This document shows positions 1-9,400 of a stretch of 20,000 bases of DNA, piece after piece (position 1 is the stretch's first letter; each line of letters starts with the position of its first letter). Source of the DNA: Botryococcus braunii (lineage: Eukaryota > Chlorophyta > Trebouxiophyceae); assembly GCA_002005505.1 (NCBI GenBank), contig MVGU01001171.1:140001-160000 (forward strand). Reading direction: 5' to 3'. The notes below the pieces were generated by a model. The model saw nothing but the letters and a program-made list of their open reading frames with translations. It searched no databases and had not been told where the DNA came from. The translations under genes were made by a program, and so were the position numbers.

Positions 1-1700
1 GCCCCCCCCCCCCTTTTTTTCCTTTTTGTCCTTTTTTCAATGGTCATACCGTGTTTTTCTGATTTTAGTGGCTCGTAACCATGGATGGATGCATCGATGG
101 ATGGGGGGGGGGGTGTGATAGGCCTGGGTGTGAGGTGTTTCAGGCAAAGAATGAAGGAGATTTTGGAGCAGCGGAGGGCAAAAGCTTCCCGGAGCATTTT
201 GGCTGGGTTGCGAGGGCAGTGATTGTATCACGTTGTCCTTGCCTCTTTGAGCATAATCGAGTGTACGGCGAACCTTGGCAAGGATATGCTTGTATCTTTT
301 CTACTGTTATGCGTACGGGCTTTGCTGCGTCCCAAGGATGCTGTTGGCACAGTCTGGTCTTGCAAACTATCTTGGCATGCCACCTCGTAAGATGGACAAA
401 AGCAGAGCAGTTTGTTAATCATCCCTCGTTTTCGTGCCCTTCTCATGCTCCCGCGGGGTCCCCACCACTCTATAACGGTTTGCGTCCCGTTACCCTTCCC
501 CCCCGGGGTTCCCCCATGCCTTGTTGTGGGCTGGGTCTTGCCATCCCTGGTATTGATGGCTCTGCAAAGTAAGTAGCTCGCACCCTTATCTGTGTGGTTG
601 GGCAGGGAGGGTGTCTATCCACAAAACTTGAGTTACAGGTGGCTTTTTCTCTTGTCACTGGGTCTTTTTTCGGAGGGGTGTGGGGGCGGCGCGAAGGGAG
701 AATGTGGAAAAAGATGAGGAAGGATGCGGGTTACATGTAGCAAGGCATCCCTAGATTATGGAGCTGTATGTTGAAATGCAGCTGAATGATAAGATGCTAC
801 GGTAGCTACCTCCTCACATGGCCTCCAAAATGACCAGGTCCCTGCGAGACTCTCACATGCAATTTGGTTGAGGTGGTTGTCATTATACAATCACGCCCCA
901 GACAATCTGTCAAGCCGGGGTCAATTGTAAATTGATTGCTGACAATGCGGTGTACATCCATCCTGCTGTGGGTAGGCTACAATAGCAAGCTTTGCTCATC
1001 GTCAACTTGTTTCCCCGCCATTAACTAAATTTCTTTGCCAAGACGGTTTTTACTGGGCGCCATTGACTTGCCCTGGGCAGTTTCTCCATTGCATCACCCT
1101 CGAGTTGGACACTGGCAGCGTGGGTTGGGAACAGCCAAGAACGAGCAAGAGCCTGCTCTTAAACTAAGCATGAAATAGGCTGCGGCCTTGTTACGCTTGC
1201 CCGGGCAGCCACCGAGAGGTTCAGAACGGCAAGCGTAGGAAACGCTTGCCAGCATTATAATGTAAAGCTTGCTGTCCTTGGTGTTACGGAGTAATTCGAG
1301 TTGGCAATCCTGTTTCCCATACCTGTCTTGTGTGGAGCCGTGGAAGCAATGCTTGTCACGAGATTGCTGCGCCAGTGGGTGTCTTCTTCCCCAGCTAGTC
1401 CCGTCACCATGTGGCTCTACGCTCGTGCATGCGCTTACTGCAGCGCAGAAGGTACCCTTCTCATCTGTCTTGCAACTATACGCAGTTTCAGATACCTTTG
1501 TCCCGCTAAGGTGAAAGTCGCTTTGTCTTCGGGCACGGAAGTTGAATTTCCCCTAACATTTGAGAAGCCTGGACTGGAGAGCCTTACAAAATAGCTGCAT
1601 CTCAGAATAACCTATTAGATGGTCCCTGCTGGCTAATCAGTGTCAGCAACTGGGTACTACGTTCTAAAAGGCAGTTGAAAGTCCGTCTGTCCCACTCGTT
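1..1700. other. Non-coding, low-complexity left end
   Basis: No gene is supported here. The stretch opens with a C12 run followed by T7 and T-rich sequence, and has a G11 run at 103-113. A GATGGAT-like tetranucleotide patch lies at 81-102. Open frames exist, the longest being 81-572 on the plus strand, but their translations match no family I know and show no domain pattern. An inverted and direct repeat of ACGCTTGCC lies at 1192-1250 and is listed separately. Confidence 0.6.
1192..1250. repeat. Three copies of ACGCTTGCC in +/-/+ orientation
   Basis: TACGCTTGCC at 1192-1201 is the exact reverse complement of GGCAAGCGTA at 1228-1237. A third, direct copy of ACGCTTGCC follows at 1242-1250. The first two can form a 10-bp stem with a 26-nt loop, and the second and third can form a competing 9-bp stem with a 4-nt loop. 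No function is assigned. Confidence 0.8.
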
Positions 1701-2480
1701 AACTAGTAAAACTCACTGTTGTGTGGGCGCTGCTCGAATCCCCATGCTCAACTTTACGGAAATGTCGATGGCATTGTCGAGAAGGAGGTGATGATAAACC
1801 ACATATACCCAGTCCAACAGGCATGATGAGAAGGAAGACCGAGGCCGTCCAGACCAAATGCCGACCCTGCAGTCCGTTAAAGGGTGTGCTGACTATACTC
1901 GCCTTGCCAAGCCGACCCTTCAGGTCAGGCCGAGTTACAGGGGCAGTGATGGCCGTGCTAGTACCCCAAGTGTGTCTCCTTAACGCAATATGTCTCAGTG
2001 CAAGGTACAACTTAATGTCAGGGTCGAAAAGAGACAAACTGCACATTATAACATCCTGTCATAGCATACATGTCTTTAGGACTTGTCCAGAGTATCATAT
2101 CGGTTTTGTCATTGTTGCCTACTTGTGCCACAAGTACTTTTGAGACACTGCAAGGTGCAGCAATCTGGTGCTGTCAATCCAAATCCATTGTTGATAGTCT
2201 GCAAGGTGCTTGCATCAGTGTGTTCAGGGATGGCATGTAGGGACCTCATCATGTTTACACCCCTGTCACTAGGACTGTTCCCTTTTGGCTATTCTCTGGC
2301 AATTTCGGCAAGGCTAGTTAATGCCCAGACTGTTGGATTATTCAAAACGCTCTACGGGCGAATCTTTGCAATAAACTTTACAACTGGACTCACGCCTACG
2401 AAACGGTGTCCACACCAACATGCCACTACTCTGATCCTTTAACCCAGCAACCACCACCCTAGAGGAAAATGCTGGAAGGA
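1701..2480. other. No gene recognised
   Basis: Both strands carry overlapping open frames of 60-140 codons whose translations resemble no family I know. No splice-flanked conserved segment, RNA gene or repeat stands out. A GCTCGAATCC string near 1732 superficially resembles a tRNA B box, but no matching A box or acceptor stem surrounds it. Confidence 0.5.
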
Positions 2481-4160
2481 CGAGTCATGAATAATCAGAA
2501 ATACATTGTGGCGGGCCCTATACTCTGGAGTACATGGGCATGACGTCGTGACGCACGAAATGCTTATCATAGATCCTATAAGAACAGTTGCCGTGCATTT
2601 AAAACAAATCACCTTAAAGCTCCTCAAAGTCAATAATCAAATAAACACCCTCCAGCCCTTGCCACTGAAGGAGGCCATCACGCGCCTGAGACCGATTACC
2701 AGCCTGAAGCACCTACCAAGCAACAGCAGTGGACCCTCCACATGATGAGTAAGGTCTACCCGTTTAAAACTTCGCAAGTGCCACTGTGCAATGACACCAT
2801 CCGAGCAGAGTCTGCAGCCCGACAGCCCCAGATCCCACCAGGCTACCTCACTGTGCAGAATGGTGCGGCGGGTCACAATTCTTCGACACTTCTGTCACTG
2901 TTAGTGACCAACATCTGACAAATGTTGTCCCACATGGCGGTCATCCAGGTAACCCCCACGAATTTCAAATCTCAACATATCCCTTTCATATCGGGATTTG
3001 TCCAATGATGTCGGCACACTGATATCAGTGCACAGTATGCTGATCATCGGACAGTCCCGCTCAAATGAAATTATCGCTTCAACGGAAGCTGTTGATTTGT
3101 AGCATCCCCGAACTCTGGACAACACTGTAAGCAAAAGGCAACTTTGAGTCCTATAAGAGTTCATAGTCACCTTTCAATATAATGGGAGCAGCAGAGGCAC
3201 ATGTGGTAAATCGTCATGGCGCAAGACCTATCTCACTCCCAAATTCGAGGCACTTCGGATGGCTCGTGAACAGACAGCACCGATCACAGACTTGAAAGAG
3301 CCTGATATAGCATTATGCGTTCTAAGAACGATGGAGGGGTTTCAGTTAATGCGCCAACATCAGCTTCCACGCATAGCAAGATATTGGCCATAAACTCTTC
3401 CTCTTTTTGGAATAAATGCAGACAAAACCCATGTAATCATCGCCTACAAGACTGATGATGAGCCTGAGCTCCTGACTGACAGCTTAGTGAACCTCGGGCT
3501 CAGGAACTGCGATGGATGCAAATTGGTAATACCTCGCAAATATGAGCCTCTGCTTCAGCTTGATGCATAACGCCCAGATGTCTGGACTCAGCTGGGCACA
3601 GGTCACCACCTTCCATGTGGAAACCGGAGCTTTGGCATAGCCTCATTCTATTTAAGCGACCGACGTAGTAGTGTCAATTTTCAAGCTGCCACTCTTAAGA
3701 TCTGAAACACCGGAGCAGATTGACTGCCAAATTAAACGAAACCTCATGGGGATAAGATGGCCAACTAAGTATACATGCGACCGGGCAAGTTCCTGGTAAG
3801 CAACCCATCCCTGAAGCATAACACCAGAAGCACAACGAGAAGCAGTAAATCATCGACCACCACTCAGCGCACCTCGACCGAGATTGCCTCCATGCATCAC
3901 AAAACAGTGGAGCGACACTTACCATCATTGGCATGTTCTGATATTGACATCATGCAGTAAAAACATACCTGCGACCTATGCTACAGCAGTATAGCAGTTG
4001 AAGAATGTCTGGTATACGCAAGATAAACAAATACGCTCACGGCATTGGGTGGCCTTCCACAAAGCGATGGGCAGGACAAAAAGGAGGCCCTTCTGGGCTT
4101 GTGCATGCTCGTGGGAACGCAAAAACCAATAACAATGACTGCCACATGCTAACAATGCCA
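2481..4160 (+). other. Weakly coding-like, stop-interrupted plus-strand stretch
   Basis: Two plus-strand stretches look more protein-like than their surroundings. One is open from 2637 to about 2918 (94 codons). The other keeps one frame from 3157 to 3705 (183 codons) with only two internal stops, TAA at 3391 and TAA at 3568. Part of the second stretch (about 3421-3524) is flanked by a pyrimidine-rich tract ending in GCAG and by a possible GTAATA donor, so it could be a true exon. I recognise no domain. It could be an exon-intron gene I cannot assemble, a decayed transposon or gene, or chance. A 14-bp palindrome, CACTGATATCAGTG, lies at 3017-3030. Confidence 0.2.
3017..3030. repeat. 14-bp perfect palindrome
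   Basis: CACTGATATCAGTG is self-complementary across its whole length with no spacer. It lies in an unannotated stretch, and no binding protein is inferred. Confidence 0.8.
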
Positions 4161-6294
4161 CACCATTCGAGATACTACATTTAGTCCCACCCCCCTCCCC
4201 ACCCAAGCTTAACCACACAGATCGATGGACAACGCGCTGATTTGTTAAAGCAGTTGAAGGTCTGCATTGCTCGACCTTTATTCTCCCCATCAAAAGTACC
4301 CCAGAATGGGATACCATATGTGGCCTCAACCCTTTACATAATAGCACTGAAAAGCCATCACACTGTTGCATTCCAGAGAGGGACACCACTATTGTTGGCT
4401 TGAGACTTAGCATTACCACAACCTCCCCCCCCTAATCTTGAAATGAAAGCAAACCAATGCCCTTTGCTTCTCCGCTTTCCAGCACAGAGAAACACAGGCC
4501 AAAGTGCGAAACACATTTACTTTACCATTCCAAGTCTCTACACCCAAGCACAGCAAAAGAGCAATCGACTGTCATTGTGGGATGCCTGATAGGTATTTAG
4601 CTGTATGATAGATGTGGGGAAGGGGAGGCCCAAAGTACATAGCCTTCGCAATCGTCAAACAACTAAGAGCCCTGCCTTTTATATGGCCCTTGACTGTCTA
4701 GTATGGGAATACAATCCAGTCACTAAACCAGCCGCTTAATTACCTGGAAACACATACTTGCAGCCTTCATGTGATACAATGATTGGATTTACCCAATGTA
4801 AGTAGTAGTCAAATTGCACCTGTTAGAACGCTCCTGCAAACACCTGTATCCCCACATGAAGTGAGAAATACACAGTGGCTCCAGGATCGCAGAAACTACC
4901 CATCGCTCCGATGACACTACCGTGGCTCAGAGAGACGGACTTAGCAAATAACACTGGCTGGTTACGGCAGCACTGCTGCTGAGGGGGGTAACTAAATGCC
5001 CAGCTCTGAGAGAATCTATACACTCTTTCTCCTCCATAGCCTGATCTGTGGAGGAAGAAGCTGGACGACTTCAAATGTGCTTTTAGGGCGCAAGCCTCTA
5101 CCCTAATGTCTGAGAGTACCATTGAGCGGGGGTAGTTGTAGGATATCCCAATTAACCCCGAAATGTGTGACTGTGTGTACTTCAGAGCTGCTGCATTTAT
5201 GGCCGCTCCACTTGCAGACACAATCCATCCCAGGATATTTCCATATTCAATCCCAAAAAGGTTCTGGAAGTCCCATATTCTCCAGAAGCTTTAAAACTAG
5301 TTGCCCAAGAAGACAATACGAAACACATATCCACTCATACAGTGACTTCCCAAAATGACACAAATAAGGTCCACACAGAGGATTTCATGAAACACGTCCT
5401 TACAAAGGGACATGGCACCTCGAAAATCCCAAAGAGATTATGCCAGTGACTCACAAAAAATCCTCATCATAGAAAGGATTGAACAGAACTTCCACAAACT
5501 ATGACAGCAAGGAACGCATGAGCCCGCCATACACATGACATGGCTCAGGTCCTAGTCAACGCATAGTCAACAGCGGCAACTGCAATGCCAGTTGGAGTAA
5601 GCACCCAACTTCCCAACACCCAACTTCAGATTTTGTCAAAGACATGCCATGTCAATGCAGGAATTGCTGCTTTAGTGGCCGGAATCTCAGCGAGTAGAGC
5701 GCATCGGATGTCAGAAGGAAAACTTGGCCAGCATCTGTCAGACACGCGATATTTTCTCGCCCTGCTTTGATTAAGGCCCTTGATTGTATCGAAGGCCCTG
5801 TGCAATCTGCGCCAGCCCCTAAACGTATAAACTCAACCGGCAGAACCCCCCCACCACCAGAACATAAGGAACGCCTTGAAGAAATTTCCCTACCTCGAAC
5901 TGCCAATGGCAGCTAATTCCTGTTGCACATTCATATGTACACTTTTCGCAATCCAGTAAGGCAATGAGGTAATACTTTCTGAGAAGGAAAGCCCCTCAAG
6001 TATACACTAGGATCACACTGTGAACCTCCACAGAAATTAGCCTTCAATAATCTCTAATATAATAATACAGCGATTTCATGCATTTCTCCTTTCAATACAA
6101 AGACCCTCCAATCAATTATGCAGCAGTTTGATCCATCTACGAACTCAATCAGGGGAAAATTACAAATGCTACCGCCGAACAGGGATAATACCCTTTCTCG
6201 TAGTCTCTTGCCCTTGGCCAGCTTTCTTGCCCCTAAACATCACTCCCGTTTTCATGCTACAATTACAGGACATGAATGTCTTTCTAGTGGTTGC
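4161..6294. other. No supported gene; open plus-strand patches
   Basis: Minus-strand open frames at 3976-4419 and 4823-5221 match nothing recognisable. On the plus strand, open stretches at about 5171-5446 and about 5700-5914 have ordinary protein-like composition (for example P-K-K-V-L-E-V-P-Y near 5253-5280). They lack a clear start, splice partners or a known domain. This stretch ends where the 3' end of the minus-strand gene to its right begins. Confidence 0.4.
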
Positions 6295-6305
6295 TTTATT
6301 TTATT
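6295..6305 (-). promoter_or_regulatory. Two overlapping AATAAA polyadenylation signals of gene A
   Basis: On the minus strand the sequence reads AAATAAAATAAAG, giving AATAAA at 6300-6305 and again at 6295-6300. They lie about 160 nt downstream of the gene A stop codon, in an AT-rich stretch after a U-rich tract. This is a normal place for a polyadenylation signal. The cleavage site is not defined. Confidence 0.55.
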
Positions 6306-6463
6306 TAAAAACATGAAAAAAGAAAAAAAAGGGCAAAATGGTTGTAAGATTGAAAACACATGCCTGTCAGTCATGAATTGCTGGAATGTGTCCATCAAAA
6401 TCTCTACAGGCCATTTGGAGACGGCTAGTGACAGTACCTTAAAAAAAAGTTGCCGATTCAATA

Positions 6464-9400
6464 TCAGACATTCCCTTGCCTGTCTACATCTCCAGAGCCT
6501 GAGGCTCCGCTATGCTCTGGCCCAGCATGTTGCACTCCATATGCCTGGTACGCAGAAGCACCCAAGATTCCTGTGGGGCCACCACCTGCCACTACCCCTT
6601 CTCAGACATCCTGAAGTTGACCGCCAAGGCTTTCAACCAAATATGTCCGGAACTTAAGGTTACATATTGCTATTAGCAAAATCCTTCGAGATTCAATGAG
6701 ATATTTAGTCGCACAAGGCAACAACTCTGGTCATCCTGTATAAAGTAAGAGTTGCCCTTACTAATTGCGCAGAGATGTCAATTATAGTAACAAGGGGCAC
6801 CCCAACCCCACCACATTAGCAGATAGCCCAAAACAGAATATCCAGTAGTGAAAAGCAGATGGTGGAGGCAAATGAAACACACATCTTAACAGACATCTTA
6901 ACTAGAATTTCCCCCGCCCGGGGGGAGGGGGGGTGTGCTAAAACTGAGAGTTCCAGCATGCACCTTTTTGACAATACCTCACCACCACGGTCGCTTCCAG
7001 TCGGAAAGGACCACTGTGACCCACCTTGGAGAGAAGGGTTGTACTTTGTTCCGGTCTGCTGAGACGACACAGACCAAGGGTTCATGCTTTGGGCCCCAGG
7101 TGGGGCCCACGACGCATCATCCCGAGTCGCACCCCACTGCTGTTGTTGCTGCTGCTGTTGTTGATACTGCCAACCCAAAGCAAAACTGTCATGGCCCAGG
7201 AAAATGTGCGTTTATACAAACCCCACCCACAAAAAGGGCTACACCTTGCTAAAACAGACTATGTCTAGAAACACCTATCGAAAAACCCCTCGGCTGCTAC
7301 AAAAAAGCAAAGAAAAATGCCTTGCTGTCCATGTTGAGTTTATAAAGCCCTAATTGGTAAACACCCCACCTGAAATGTGATACCCTTAAAAGACACACCT
7401 GAGCAAGTGTTGGAAATCTCCCACAGACAACAGTCTCCCCAAACTTTCAGAGGCATATGGATGGCAACGAAAACAATTTCCTGTACAGCACTATTGACAG
7501 ATACTGAAAAATAAGGCAAGACCTTAAAACATAAGGGAAGGGCTTACCCAAGAGGGCATAGGCCTCTGTCAGTAAAACAAGGCCTACAAGGAACCTCAAT
7601 CAGATGGTGAACATTGCGCAGAGATGGTAAGGAGTGGATGGATCCATAAGTTGACTGACAGACACATCAACATGACAGCTAATGTGCCCATTCGTCCATC
7701 CATTCATGGATGGCACCTCCAATAAAAGACAGGGCATACAAAAGGACTGACAATGGGGGGATACCAAAGCCACAGTGCAGTACGGAACAAAACGCATACC
7801 TGTGGGGGCTGCTGCTGAAGTGGCTGCTGTTGATAGTATGCATGAGAGGGCTGAACAAAAGGCTGTTGCGAATAATCGATGGCCTGGGCAGGGGCATGCT
7901 GCTGGTAATGAGGATGACCAACACGGCCACCACGGCCTCCATTGCCCTGGTACAACGACAAAATGGAATCAAGCTGTGTTAACATAGTACTCATGCCAAT
8001 CAACCAAAATAAGGGGGGGGGGGGGGGAGAAAAAGAAAAAAACTCATTGAGACCAGAAGAAGCTGCTCTTTGACTCTCTTCCAAGCCAAACCCGCTACTT
8101 GCCACATAAAGCAATGCCATCAGCACTGTACAAGAACCAAAATCCACCAGCCACACACTCATAGAAGTATGAAAGTCGTTAGGATAAAACCAGAGGAGTT
8201 CTCGAACCAGCTTCATTCTGAATACCTGAATCAATCATCCCCCAAACAATGCTCCAGAATCAGCGAGCTCAAGCATCAGCATCAACATCACAAAGGCAGT
8301 GCCTCAAAACCACTTCCTCGCATGGCTTTCCTTCAGATGTCAGGGCCTAAGTCATGGCATGCCATGGTTCACACTAGTAATCACCCGCCGTCACACGCTT
8401 GTGCTTCTAACCTGTCCAAAAGTCCCAACATTCATGCACTGAACCATAAACAATAATTATGTCCTTGCCCTTCGTAGTTGCTCTTCCCCAACTACGAAGG
8501 GCAAATAGAATAGACATTAGACAAATTTGTACATCGTGGAAGCCTGAATCTCATGCGCCAGCCTTGAAAGGTACGCAAACAACAGAAGATACTGAAATCC
8601 ATTTCAGTTGCCTCTCACTAACAACATCCTGCCATTCATACAGAATAACCTCCCAAACACACAGCTGATACCCCCGTCCATGATGCTCTAGTTAACAAGG
8701 ACAACCAACACAGTTCAAGCGTTCACTCATGCTCAAGAGCACTGGCACTTCATTTTACACTCCACGGTGGTCCTAACCAAAAGATACAAATCCGCTAAAT
8801 TGAAACTCCAGGGAACCTCCACACAAACAACAAGCATGGCGGGGGTACAAAAGCAGCACTGGCCACAGCCCCATTTTGAAATGTTCCCAAGGTCTCCTGA
8901 TCATTGAACCTTGGTTATGCTAAGTCCAAAGTCCATCTGTCTTGCGAAAAAACTTTACTTCTTCAAGCCCCTCCTAAGTTGCTGCACATTACCCAAATTC
9001 CCTATTCTTGAAAATCGCATCATCTTCGAGCATTCCAAAGCCGAACCCACAAATACAGATACCCAGAGACTCACATTATTGCCCCGCCCACACGAGTAGT
9101 TTCCAAGCTGCCACACCACAAACACGGGCCTGCTAGCATGCTTCGCTGGAGCAGATTACAGACTCCTCAATGCATTACAACAAGCGAGTACTCCACTGCT
9201 GTCAGAGGTCACAAGTCTGCAATGGTCTTTCACTTACCTGACCCATTCTTCCCCCGCCAATTCCTCGCCCCATCCCCGGAAGAGCGCTGGGACCCATGCT
9301 CTGTCCACCTTGTGGTGGGGGGGGGGGCTGGTGTGACATCGGGCCATATGGCTGCATGTGAGGAGGTCCAGAACCAGGCCCATAGGCTCCTGGAGGCATG

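Noticed and set aside
81..572. 163-codon plus-strand open frame
   Set aside because: It crosses the G11 run and shows no recognisable domain or splice pattern. Competing minus-strand frames cover the same bases.
1725..1745. GCTCGAATCC resembling a tRNA B box
   Set aside because: There is no A box, anticodon arm or complementary acceptor stem at the right spacing.
2506..2745. Open frame with H-E-M-L-I-I-D-P-I-R-T, reminiscent of the VIDP.RT stretch of JAB/MPN proteins
   Set aside because: The resemblance is under ten residues. The JAMM metal-binding motif and the rest of the fold are absent around it.
3976..5221. Two minus-strand open frames of 147 and 132 codons
   Set aside because: They have no family resemblance, no splice partners in phase and no supporting motifs. 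Length alone is not enough in this sequence.
8013..8027. G15 run as a binding target for the gene A product
   Set aside because: The gene A transcript is read from the other strand, so the pre-mRNA carries C15, not a G-tract.
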